Assembly (NCBI GenBank): GCA_038227045.1
Contig: JBBRQD010000117.1
Span: forward strand, 1-16,730
Source: JANXLS01 sp038227045
Lineage (GTDB): Bacteria > Planctomycetota > SZUA-567 > H5-PLA8
Length of the DNA: 16,730 nucleotides
Direction of reading: 5' to 3'
Shown: in pieces, positions 1 to 7,486 of the stretch
How the letters are laid out: each line of letters starts with the position of its first letter
How positions within the stretch are numbered: the first letter of the stretch is position 1
Program-made: the position numbers and the translations under genes
The notes under the pieces: model-generated
What the model was told of the DNA's origin: nothing
The model's database searches: none
What the model saw: only the letters and a program-made list of their open reading frames with translations

Positions 1-96
1 CAGCAAGGCGTTTCAGCCTTCCATTTTATTCGAGATGCCGTCCAAGCCTACTTCACCGGTGAAAGTGCACCGCATTTGCTTCCTGCATCAATCTAA
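1..96 (+). CDS. Transposase C-terminus, partial (IS66-like)
   Basis: Frame 1 is open from the window edge to TAA at 94-96 and encodes 31 residues, with the core SAFHFIRDAVQAYFTGESAP and an end reading HLLPASI. The pattern 'QQG-x-S-x-F-x-F-(6)-A-x-F-x-G-x-x-x-P-x-LLP' is what I associate with the last helix and tail of IS66-family DDE transposases. The catalytic core is outside the window. The position next to a gene-truncation point supports a mobile-element origin. The family name rests on a short tail and could be wrong; that this is a real C-terminus is more certain. Confidence 0.55.
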   Translation, partial: QQGVSAFHFIRDAVQAYFTGESAPHLLPASI

Positions 97-137
97 TCCG
101 TAGCGTTTCTTGCCGCGTTAGCATCGTGAACGGCTAC
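1..137 (+). mobile_element. Right end of an insertion sequence, probably IS66 family
   Basis: The stretch carries the last 31 codons of a transposase-like reading frame (stop at 94-96) followed by about 40 bp of non-coding end. The element boundary is placed at about 137. Read from the minus strand, the large secreted-protein gene is normal up to an Asn-Asn-Thr in its last domain and then runs into GTAGCCGTTCACGATGC, after which it stops within a few codons. GTAGCCGTTCAC would be the terminal inverted repeat. The other end and the target-site duplication lie outside the window, so neither the repeat nor the family can be confirmed here. Confidence 0.6.
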
Positions 138-3100
138 TCGTATTATTTGGGCTAAACGTGACAGCGGCGGGGCCGGTTGCCGACCACATGTAGGTCAACG
201 CCTGCTGCGGCGTATTGGGATCGGTCGCGCTGGCTTGGGCCATCGCGGTCGTTCCAGTGACCGGATTGGGCGTCACCGATACGGATGAAATGTTAGGCGG
301 CATTGTGATCGCAGCCGTAAAATTAGCTGTGACATTCGATCCATTGAGAGTGCCCGTCGCGTTTGCGGGTGAAAAAACGTATCCGTTTTTGCTTGGAGTT
401 ACCGTGTAAGCGGTTCCGTCCGCCAGCGGAGTAAATCCGTACAATCCGTTCACGTCGGTCTGGACTGTCTGGAGGGAATTTCCTCCAGACGAGAGCACAA
501 CGGAAACGCCTGGCAAGCCGTTGCCGCCGGACATAATCGTTCCGCCGATCGCATAGCTATTGGCTGCTGCAAAGGTGGCGACAAGTTCAACGTCGCTGGA
601 GGGAAAAACAAATTGGGTCAGCGAATTCCCGTTTCCCGGATTGGCGACAAAACCACCCGTCAACGTGCCGCCCTTGGTAACGATCCAGCCGCTGAATTTC
701 ATGCCGGGCGGCGGAGCGTAGGCCTGCACGCACACGGTGTCGCCCCCGTGAAAACGATATTGATGCGCGGAGCTGGTTCCGAAACCGTTCTTGACCGTGA
801 ACACGTATTCGTTCGTAAAGTATGCAATAGTGGTCGTCAGCGAAACGGTGCCGGAAGCCGTGTTGTCGATGATGAACTTCGCATGCGGCGAGTTGACGAA
901 TCCGGGCGCGATCGCCACATGCGCGTTTCCGCTGATCCACTTTGTAAAATAGTACCAGCTGGTCCATGCGCCGGATTCGGTGCCGATGCCGACAGTTGAT
1001 CCGACCAGGAATGTTGCCGACCCGCTCGAAGCCAGCGTGCCGTTGCTGTTGACTCCATTCAGATTAAACGTGACGGAGTTTCCAGCGAAAGCGCCGATCT
1101 GCGCGGTCGAGCTCGTTACCGATCCAAAAATATTCGTGATCTTGACATAGTAACTGCCCGCCGTCGTCGTGTGATACATGGAACTCTGCGCGCCTGCAAT
1201 GGGTGTGCCGCTACCGGGAACGCCGGAATACCATTGCCATTGAAACGGGTGCGTCCCCGAGGTCGATACGGACAAATCGCCGTTGGTTGTACTGTTATCG
1301 ATGGGCCCCTGAATAATAGCGGGTGGATTTCCGACTGTCGCGGAGTTGCTGACAACTCTTCCGTATTCATTGCTGACTTCGCAATAATAGATTGCGCCGT
1401 CGTCAACCGCACGCCCTGACGCGATCGTCAAAGTATTCGTATTGCTCCCGGAATAGTCGAGCACCTGGCCTTGAAGGGTATAGCTGGCGGTTCCCGGAGC
1501 GGTATCGACAATGTCCATTCCGTTGCGCTTCCATCGATAGGTCAGATTGCTTCCGCTGGCCGTGAGCGAAATCGTGACGGGCTGCCCGATTGTTAGAATC
1601 TGGTTGACCGGCTGGCCTGCGACCGCGATTGCAGGCGGGGTTCCGGCTCCGGGAGGCAATACTTTTACGGTCAGAGACATCGCGCCGGAGAGCGAACCGT
1701 CATTGGCCGTCAGAGTCAGAATGTAGAACCCCGGATTCGAAAAATAGGCCGTGGCGTTCAAGGCCGAAGGATTGTCGAACGTCACCCGGCCTTGCCCGCG
1801 GAAAGACCAGGAATAAATCAGGCTTCCGTTTGGAGTGTGATCGTCCGACACATTGAACGAGTTGCCGGGAGTCGTGGAAGCGATGTGCGTGACGGGATCG
1901 GCTGTGATCATTAAGGGGAAGTTGCTGGCAATCGGTTTCAACGTCACATCGGGTCGAAGATTCGCTCCGAGGTTGGGAGTCCACTGATAAGTAGCGCCAC
2001 TGTTGACGATACAATGATCTCCGTCGCCCGCGATTCGTGCATAGGTATAGCTCTGAGTTGCCACGGGTTGGCTTCCTGCGGGCGGAGATATAACGGTCCA
2101 TAGTTTCGTGTCGCAATCCCACTTCACGAACTCGGCCCTGTTGCGATTCAACGGATTTCCCGCCGGCAGCGTATTCCAGATAACCGAGCCGTAGGTATCG
2201 CCGGATTTTGTGGTGATCATGCCCTCGCCAGAGCCTTGTGAAATCGTATATCCGTTGGTTATGTAGGGGCTTGTTACCGGATCCAAATCACCGTTCGTGG
2301 CGTGAATGATTTGTCCAGTCGGCAAGATGCGAAAGTACTTCGGAAAGCTGCTATTGACATAGGACGATACGCGGAAAGCATTGATCATCACGTCGGCATC
2401 GGTTGTATACGCCGCTCCATTTCCCTTTCCGTACATCGCGAAACTCATGCAAAAATTCGGATACCACGGCAAGCCGGTGGTGGTTTCGCGCATCGGTTGA
2501 TACCAAAGCGGATCGATCAACTCCCATGTCAATCCGTCGTCATACGAGCGCCAGCTGTAGAACTCTTTTCCAAAATACATTTCGCCCCAGGGCGCAGTGC
2601 TGCCTCCGTAGGGTGCCGCAGAGATGCCTTGGATGCTCGGCGCGTTGGTTGCATACCCCACGCCTGTCGTGACGTTTCCAAACGTTTGGTTGTTCGGCAA
2701 AGGGGACTGCGCATAGCTGGCAGAATCGGTTACGTACGTAAACGTCTTCCCGTCATCGTACGATTTCCAAACATAGGACAAGATTTGGAGCGTGACGACG
2801 CCATGAATATCATTGGTCATCGCGCCGACGTAGCTGCCCTGCTGCGTGTTGTTCAGATTGACGGCGAGATTGCCGGGAGTGGGAATGAAGGACAATTGGA
2901 ACGACGTTAAATTCGTATCATAATAATATACCTGGTGAGTGATCGAGGGGGTCGTCACGGCATAGACAACCGGTTTGCCGGAGGCTGTACAGACGAGATT
3001 TTCGAGTGTGCCCGGCGCGATGGGGACCACTCCGTACGATACCCACGATGCTGGCGTGGGTGGAGTGGGGCTGACCGAAACGGCTCGAGTGGAGCTGAGC

Positions 3101-3321
3101 AGCGCAATCCACGGCGCGACATGACTGCCCATGCCGTCAGCCCAGGACTCGACCGAGGTGTAGGTCCCTGCTGGAACTAAATTGCTTGTCGACCATGACC
3201 CGGTTGCCGCTCGGACTTCCATCCAGGGAATCACTACAATTGAGAGGAATGCGAGTATACGAAGCGTGCTTGAGTTTGCTTCGAGGCGCGCAACGAGGCA
3301 GTCGTGACGGTTTACTCTCAT
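118..3321 (-). CDS. Large secreted multidomain protein (Asp-box/PKD/Ig/InlB-like), 3' end cut off by an insertion sequence
   Basis: The 1067-residue product starts with a basic N-region and hydrophobic stretch (about residues 20-37) ending VRA-AT, a plausible signal peptide, so the protein should be exported. Residues 40-470 contain two Asp-box/BNR-like motifs, SYDDGKTF near 187 and SYDDGLTW near 259, pointing to a sialidase-like beta-propeller. Then come a PKD-like domain (about 470-555), two Ig-like domains (about 563-663 and 667-742; the first has Y-x-W-x-R-N-G and YYCEVSNEYG), two divergent InlB-type repeats (about 748-918, with FTKWISG and FSGWIV), a carboxypeptidase-regulatory/Cna-B-like domain (about 923-1003) and the start of a further Ig/PKD domain (from 1009). 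That last domain is cut at about residue 1061; the final SSRSRC is read from inserted DNA. Start at 3321 is supported by an AGGAGA site 7 nt upstream. Adhesion or glycan binding is likely; no enzymatic role can be assigned. Confidence 0.85.
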   Translation of the reverse strand: MRVNRHDCLVARLEANSSTLRILAFLSIVVIPWMEVRAATGSWSTSNLVPAGTYTSVESWADGMGSHVAPWIALLSSTRAVSVSPTPPTPASWVSYGVVPIAPGTLENLVCTASGKPVVYAVTTPSITHQVYYYDTNLTSFQLSFIPTPGNLAVNLNNTQQGSYVGAMTNDIHGVVTLQILSYVWKSYDDGKTFTYVTDSASYAQSPLPNNQTFGNVTTGVGYATNAPSIQGISAAPYGGSTAPWGEMYFGKEFYSWRSYDDGLTWELIDPLWYQPMRETTTGLPWYPNFCMSFAMYGKGNGAAYTTDADVMINAFRVSSYVNSSFPKYFRILPTGQIIHATNGDLDPVTSPYITNGYTISQGSGEGMITTKSGDTYGSVIWNTLPAGNPLNRNRAEFVKWDCDTKLWTVISPPAGSQPVATQSYTYARIAGDGDHCIVNSGATYQWTPNLGANLRPDVTLKPIASNFPLMITADPVTHIASTTPGNSFNVSDDHTPNGSLIYSWSFRGQGRVTFDNPSALNATAYFSNPGFYILTLTANDGSLSGAMSLTVKVLPPGAGTPPAIAVAGQPVNQILTIGQPVTISLTASGSNLTYRWKRNGMDIVDTAPGTASYTLQGQVLDYSGSNTNTLTIASGRAVDDGAIYYCEVSNEYGRVVSNSATVGNPPAIIQGPIDNSTTNGDLSVSTSGTHPFQWQWYSGVPGSGTPIAGAQSSMYHTTTAGSYYVKITNIFGSVTSSTAQIGAFAGNSVTFNLNGVNSNGTLASSGSATFLVGSTVGIGTESGAWTSWYYFTKWISGNAHVAIAPGFVNSPHAKFIIDNTASGTVSLTTTIAYFTNEYVFTVKNGFGTSSAHQYRFHGGDTVCVQAYAPPPGMKFSGWIVTKGGTLTGGFVANPGNGNSLTQFVFPSSDVELVATFAAANSYAIGGTIMSGGNGLPGVSVVLSSGGNSLQTVQTDVNGLYGFTPLADGTAYTVTPSKNGYVFSPANATGTLNGSNVTANFTAAITMPPNISSVSVTPNPVTGTTAMAQASATDPNTPQQALTYMWSATGPAAVTFSPNNTSSRSRC

Positions 3322-3328
3322 AGTTTTG

Positions 3329-3334
3329 TCTCCT
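3329..3334 (-). promoter_or_regulatory. Shine-Dalgarno site of the secreted-protein gene
   Basis: On the minus strand AGGAGA lies 7 nt before the ATG at 3321. It is the reason for choosing this start codon, and it agrees with the signal peptide that follows. Confidence 0.7.
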
Positions 3335-3515
3335 GACAGTCGTTCTTTTCGGATAAACCAACCATTTGATATATACGGCTACGAAGAACGTGAGAAGTCT
3401 GCGGATTCGGCTCTAAACACTATTAAGAGCGAGGCATTCGCATATTTTGATGAATCGAGTAGCAATTCGCACTTTGGAAGTAAATAGAATGCACATGTGA
3501 TTGGGTTGACAAACG

Positions 3516-3590
3516 AGGTTTACGTTCCAATCTGCGGATGCAGTCCAAATCTAAACCTTTCATCCGCTGGCAGAGGTTTATTTTAAACCT
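3516..3590. repeat. Cluster of AGGTTTA/TAAACCT inverted repeats
   Basis: AGGTTTA occurs at 3516-3522 and 3574-3580, and its complement TAAACCT at 3552-3558 and 3584-3590. The second pair forms a tight hairpin with a 3-nt loop (3574-3590). In addition GCGGATG (3534-3540) is complementary to CATCCGC (3561-3567), so two 7-bp stems interlock like an H-type pseudoknot. This could be a structured 5' leader, an operator or chance; it lies about 200 bp upstream of the minus-strand start at 3321. Confidence 0.4.
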
Positions 3591-4172
3591 TTTCCGCACA
3601 AATCTTAGTTGGTCGAATGCTTAACGGGCGTGGATTAGATTTTTATCAAAAGCCAAACAGTTAGTTTAAAGATCGGTGCGAACGACCTGTCGTTGAGGAA
3701 ACGCTTGGAGACGAAGGTGGACATTTTTAAGGCGTAATATTGTCACTCGGTGTCGATTTTTACGCAGAATGGCGGGCGGTGCGTTGAGTCGGAGTTGCTG
3801 GCAGATTAACTTGCAGGGGAAGAAACTTGAGAGCGGAAATAAAAACAGAGAGTCCGTATGAACAGCGTTGGGATTGGGGAGCCAATAAGAAAATCGAAAA
3901 ACTACCGCCTTGCCAGTTAACGCACGTCCGTCAAAATTCGCAGCGCAAAAGCGTCTCTTATATCTCGTTGCCGCCAAAGGTTTACGAACAACGTTGGAGT
4001 ACTACAAACTCTCTCCCACCGCGAGCAGACAACGCGCACATCCCGAAAAATCCAGCTCCAACCACCCAAACCCGCCCAAACTCTCTGACTCTCAGTCTCA
4101 AAAACGCCTTCTAGTTAACGCTCGCGTGCACATCGGACCCCACTTTATATTTCGAACTTTCTTACGCCGTTA

Positions 4173-4190
4173 AGTCCGTCCAGTCCGTCC
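4173..4190. repeat. Tandem 9-bp repeat AGTCCGTCC x2
   Basis: Two perfect adjacent copies of AGTCCGTCC lie about 30 bp beyond the 3' end of the kinase gene. I associate GTCCGTCCA-type tandem motifs with PVC-group intergenic DNA, but that is an impression and not proof. No function is apparent. Confidence 0.6.
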
Positions 4191-4221
4191 CCGTATTTGC
4201 TAGAGTAACCCAGTGCCCGCG

Positions 4222-6741
4222 TCAGTGCGAGCTGCGGGCGAGTTCCAGATCGTCGACCTGAATGCAGTAGCGTTCCACGGCCTTGCTGGTCTGGCGCACC
4301 CACAATTCAATGCGCACCGTCGGGACCGTCGGCGTGAACTTCAGCTCGGCTAACACCCATTCGCCGATGCGGCATTTCTCGAACAGGCGCAGCGTGCGGC
4401 CCTCGACTTCTTTTCGCTCGCCATTTCCTTCGATCACATACACTCCGCCCCGTCCTTCATCGATGGGCCCGCGAACGTGCTTGACCCAGCAGGATATGCG
4501 GTACTCCGTCTGCGGCTCGAGCGTGACGACTTGAGCAAGCGAGCCAAAATAATTGCGCTGCACCGTGAATTGGACCGCGTGCTTGCCGCCGTGCGGCTGG
4601 TCGCTGCTGATCTCCGTGTTTAGCGAGCCGCCCTTTTTCTCCCAGCCATCCCACGAGCCTTTCTCGAAGTCGCCGTTCGCGAGCAGATTGGGCGACAGAA
4701 TCCGCTCGATCCGCGCCCGCGCGGCGTCGATCTTCTCCTTGTTCGTCACGGCAAACGGCGTCGCGCCGTAATCACGGCTATAGCGTTCCAGTTTTTCGAA
4801 GAGAATTTTCGCGTCGGCGTCGGAGACCTTCGGCGCGCCCGCCTGCGCGGCGAGTTCCTGCCACGCGCCGGGCGCGGCAAGCTCGGCCGAGGATTTGGTT
4901 TTCTCGTCGCGAATCCGTTCGGCGACCGAGCGGCAGTGCGGCGTGAGCGCAAACGCTGCCGCGTCATCGAGGAGCGGGAACGCGCTTTTGTAATCGCCCT
5001 TCGCCAGCGCCGTGTATGTCTGCGCCAGCCGCTGGGCGTCGTTGCGCGGCGGGACCGGCGGGAAGAGTTTTTTGCGCTGCGCCTCGGTAAGATCCGCCAC
5101 TTTGACTTTCCGCTCGCCGACATTGCCGCCGCCGAAATCGACCTTCAGCGCGATCGCGCCATCCAGCGCGCGCGCGACGGTGCCTTTCAACACGCCGGCG
5201 TTGAGTGTTTCAAGCTCCACCTTCTGGCCGGCCAGCGCCGCCAGGGCGTCCTGCTCGCCGCGCGCGATCTCGTCGAACGCGGCCATGACTTCCGCCATCG
5301 CGCCGACCACGTTTGCGGATTTCAACGCGGCGCTGCGCTTGCCTTCGGCCACGAATTCGCCCGCCGCTTTGACGTCGCGAATCTCCAGCAGTGCCTTGTC
5401 GAATTTTTTAAGCAGCGCTTCAAGCGCGGCGTTCTGCTCCGCGGGAATCTCCTTAGGCGGCGGCGTTGTGGTGGCGGCAGGCGCGGGAGGTTTAACCTCG
5501 ACAGCAGCGCGCTCCGGCTGCGGAGCCGCGCGCGGCGTTTCGGGCGCGGGCGCGACAGGGCGTTCTTCGGGCGGTTTGGGAGCAGGCGCCGGCGCCGCTT
5601 TGGACGATTCATTCGCCTTCAGTGGAGACGGATCTGCCTTCGGTGGCGGCTTGGGCGCGGCGGCGGGAGTTTCGCGCGCGGGCTTCGTCTCGGCTTCTGC
5701 GACGGTGCCAGGCTTCGATTTAGAACCGCCGAACGCGAGAAATCCGATCACCCCTAGCGTGGCTACGCCGAGTCCGGCATACAGCGGCACAGAACTGCGC
5801 GGCTGAACTTTGCGCTCTATAACGGGCGCGCGCGGACCGGTCGGACGCGCCGTCCGCTGTGGTGCGGCTTCGGGCCCGGCCAGGACTTTGTCGATCTGTT
5901 GAATCACTTGAACCGGAGTCTGCTGCCGCTGCTCAGGCTTCTTCTGCATCATTTTTTCGATGAGCTTGCTGCAGCCGTCGCTGACGGCGGGATTGGCTTT
6001 GTTCGCCTTGGGCGCCGGGTCGGTCAGGTGCTTCGACATCACCACCGCGCCGGTCGGGCCGTTGAACGGCGGCTTGCCGGTGACCAAGTGATAGAGTGTC
6101 GCGCCGAGCGCGTAGAGATCGGTGCGGATGTCGCACGTTTTATTTTCGCCGCGAACCTGTTCAGGCGCCATGTAAAACGGAGTGCCGACGGCTTCGCCGG
6201 ATTGCGTAAGACTGACGTCGTCGTTGAGCTGCTTGGCCAGACCCAGATCGGCGAGGCGCGCTTCGCCGTCCGTGCCGATCAGAATATTGTCGGGCTTGAT
6301 GTCGCGGTGAACCATGTTGTTGGTGTGAACCAGTTCCAGCGCGCGGCAGACGGCGCGCACGTACCCGAGCGCCTCGGCTTCAGGCAGCACCGACTTTTCT
6401 TCGAGCAGCTGGCGCAGCGACGGGCCCTCGATGTACTCCATCGCGAAGTACCACAGGCCGGTGGCGGGATCCTTGCCGACGTTAATGCCCTGCACAATAT
6501 TGGGGTGATTGAGCTTCGCCGACGCGCGCGCTTCGCGCTGAAAGCGTTCGATGAAATGGCCGTCATTGGCGATGCTCTTGGGAAGAATCTTCAGCGCGAC
6601 AATGCGGTCGAGCGATTTCTGGCGCGCCTTGAAGACTGCGCCCATGCCGCCCTGGCCGAGCTTGCTGATGATTTCGAATCCGGCGATCTCTTTCAACCGA
6701 GATTCGCCGGCCGGCCGTTCCGATGCGGGATCATTTCCCAT
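4222..6741 (-). CDS. PknB-like membrane Ser/Thr protein kinase with extracytoplasmic carbohydrate-binding-like domain
   Basis: The 839-residue protein (start ATG 6741) has an N-terminal Hanks-type kinase domain: glycine loop GQGGMG (29-34), VALK lysine at 51, alpha-C Glu about 70, HRDIKPDN with catalytic Asp147, DLG in place of DFG (165-167), APE (192-194). A single membrane helix (about 318-338) follows, then a roughly 100-residue Ala/Pro/Lys linker, a helical stretch (about 440-660) and a C-terminal domain (about 683-839) starting LLANGDFE and ending in a VDDLEL strand, the pattern of CBM4/9 or galactose-binding-like jelly rolls. It should phosphorylate cytoplasmic Ser/Thr targets in response to something bound outside. 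The frame is open to an ATG at 6822, adding 27 residues with three cysteines and no family pattern, so the inner ATG is preferred although its ribosome site is weak. DLG is common in bacterial kinases and does not imply inactivity. Confidence 0.92.
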   Translation of the reverse strand: MGNDPASERPAGESRLKEIAGFEIISKLGQGGMGAVFKARQKSLDRIVALKILPKSIANDGHFIERFQREARASAKLNHPNIVQGINVGKDPATGLWYFAMEYIEGPSLRQLLEEKSVLPEAEALGYVRAVCRALELVHTNNMVHRDIKPDNILIGTDGEARLADLGLAKQLNDDVSLTQSGEAVGTPFYMAPEQVRGENKTCDIRTDLYALGATLYHLVTGKPPFNGPTGAVVMSKHLTDPAPKANKANPAVSDGCSKLIEKMMQKKPEQRQQTPVQVIQQIDKVLAGPEAAPQRTARPTGPRAPVIERKVQPRSSVPLYAGLGVATLGVIGFLAFGGSKSKPGTVAEAETKPARETPAAAPKPPPKADPSPLKANESSKAAPAPAPKPPEERPVAPAPETPRAAPQPERAAVEVKPPAPAATTTPPPKEIPAEQNAALEALLKKFDKALLEIRDVKAAGEFVAEGKRSAALKSANVVGAMAEVMAAFDEIARGEQDALAALAGQKVELETLNAGVLKGTVARALDGAIALKVDFGGGNVGERKVKVADLTEAQRKKLFPPVPPRNDAQRLAQTYTALAKGDYKSAFPLLDDAAAFALTPHCRSVAERIRDEKTKSSAELAAPGAWQELAAQAGAPKVSDADAKILFEKLERYSRDYGATPFAVTNKEKIDAARARIERILSPNLLANGDFEKGSWDGWEKKGGSLNTEISSDQPHGGKHAVQFTVQRNYFGSLAQVVTLEPQTEYRISCWVKHVRGPIDEGRGGVYVIEGNGERKEVEGRTLRLFEKCRIGEWVLAELKFTPTVPTVRIELWVRQTSKAVERYCIQVDDLELARSSH

Positions 6742-6997
6742 GACACAGTTTCCACTCTGGAGTTCGAATTCTTTTAAGGTGTACAACCACGTACAGTGCG
6801 TGTTGTGCAAAAAGCAGAACAATTCCGCGCTTGGCAGAGGATGGCAACAGGAATAACCCGGTGAGCCATGGGTGCGTTTCTCGCGTCGTTGACCTCTAAT
6901 TCCAACCGTCGACGATCACGCGCCCACAGCGCAACGGTGTACGGTTTTGGCGCCGTTTCACGGCGATTGCGCCGGCAGATTTGCGCTTCTCTCTACG

Positions 6998-7017
6998 ACT
7001 CTTTGGCGGCCCCTTGG
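6998..7017 (+). repeat. Direct repeat copy 1, ACTCTTTGGCGGCCCCTTGG
   Basis: Perfect 20-bp match to 7274-7293, 276 bp away in the same orientation and on the other side of the tRNA-Pro fragment. Within the unit TTGGCGGC is followed 11 bp later by TTGGAGGA. The placement around an attachment scar suggests integrase arm-type binding sites, but the role is not shown. Confidence 0.75.
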
Positions 7018-7166
7018 AGGAAGAGATTGCAGATTAGCGCTTGATTTGGCACTCGATTGCAATTGTGACCGGTTAGCGCGCGAAACCGTATCTCACAACG
7101 TTGCTATAGTTTGCGCGGGGATGCACTAGATTTCACAAAACACGGAATAACATATAAGCCTCTTTT

Positions 7167-7204
7167 GGACCAGGAGGCCGCAGGTTCGAATCCTGTCGCC
7201 CCGA
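7167..7204 (+). pseudogene. 3' half of tRNA-Pro, probable attachment site (attL/attR scar)
   Basis: The sequence runs from the anticodon loop through the 3' anticodon stem (CCAGG), variable region, a complete T arm (GCAGG-TTCGAAT-CCTGT, 7180-7196) and the 3' acceptor strand CGCCCCG plus discriminator A (7197-7204). It matches the 3' half of bacterial tRNA-Pro(UGG), whose anticodon arm is CCTGG-TTTGGGA-CCAGG. No 5' acceptor strand or D arm exists upstream: the sequence before GGACCAGG is unrelated. A break in the anticodon loop with the 3' half kept is typical of tyrosine-integrase attachment sites, which fits the integrase remnant at 8764-9282. CCA is not encoded. Confidence 0.75.
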
Positions 7205-7273
7205 TAGTTGTAAATCCAACAAACACAAAGAGATGCGCGGAACACAAACCGCGCACTCTCGTCGGCAAACAGC

Positions 7274-7293
7274 ACTCTTTGGCGGCCCCTTGG
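7274..7293 (+). repeat. Direct repeat copy 2, ACTCTTTGGCGGCCCCTTGG
   Basis: Identical over 20 bp to 6998-7017. In this copy the unit continues into GCGGCG, so TTGGCGGC occurs twice 11 bp apart (7280 and 7291). It lies 70 bp after the tRNA-Pro fragment. Confidence 0.75.
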
Positions 7294-7486
7294 CGGCGCA
7301 GAAGTAGCCCGACCTCGTTCTCATAGGGGAATTGCAAAACGCTCTGAAAACGTCCGTTGCAAAATAGTGCAATGCGCTGCCAGCGCAGAACGGCCGCATT
7401 ATTTCCCATTCCGCGCCGGTCTGCCGCTTAATCAAAACAAATTAAATACTTTCCAAAAGAGGACCCCACAGGGTACAAACGAACCG

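Larger units (their letters stand above)
3322..4221. other. About 900-bp intergenic region without a convincing gene
   Basis: The region lies between the start of the secreted-protein gene and the end of the kinase gene, both on the minus strand, and is AT-richer than its neighbours between about 3340 and 3680. Reading frames of 87-103 codons exist on both strands around 3666-4173, but they overlap one another, have no recognisable domains and have Arg/Pro/Ser-rich compositions typical of chance frames. The region holds a cluster of complementary 7-mers (3516-3590) and a short tandem repeat (4173-4190). The promoter of the secreted-protein gene must lie in its right-hand neighbourhood, but I see no strong -35/-10 pair. 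Confidence 0.6.
6742..7486. other. Intergenic region holding a tRNA-Pro remnant and direct repeats
   Basis: The region separates the divergent kinase (minus) and SUMF1-fold (plus) genes. It contains a 20-bp direct repeat (6998-7017 and 7274-7293) on either side of a tRNA-Pro 3' half (7167-7204). Frames across the tRNA remnant translate to peptides such as GATGFEPAASWSKRG and GRQDSNLRPPGPK, which are well-known spurious translations of tRNA genes, so they are not called. Confidence 0.65.

Noticed and set aside
3666..4173. Overlapping frames of 87-103 codons on both strands in the large intergenic region
   Set aside because: Mutually overlapping, no ribosome sites or recognisable domains, low-complexity compositions.
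4936..6777. Long plus-strand reading frames (273, 264 and 292 codons) opposite the kinase gene
   Set aside because: They are mirror frames of a GC-rich gene, Arg/Leu/Ala-rich without any domain, while the minus strand shows all kinase motifs.
7140..7204. An intact tRNA gene
   Set aside because: Only the 3' half exists; no 5' acceptor strand pairs with CGCCCCG and no D arm is found upstream.
7104..7435. Minus-strand frames of about 100 codons with GATGFEPAASWSKRG and GRQDSNLRPPGPK
   Set aside because: These peptides are recurrent false translations of tRNA genes; here they arise from the tRNA-Pro remnant.
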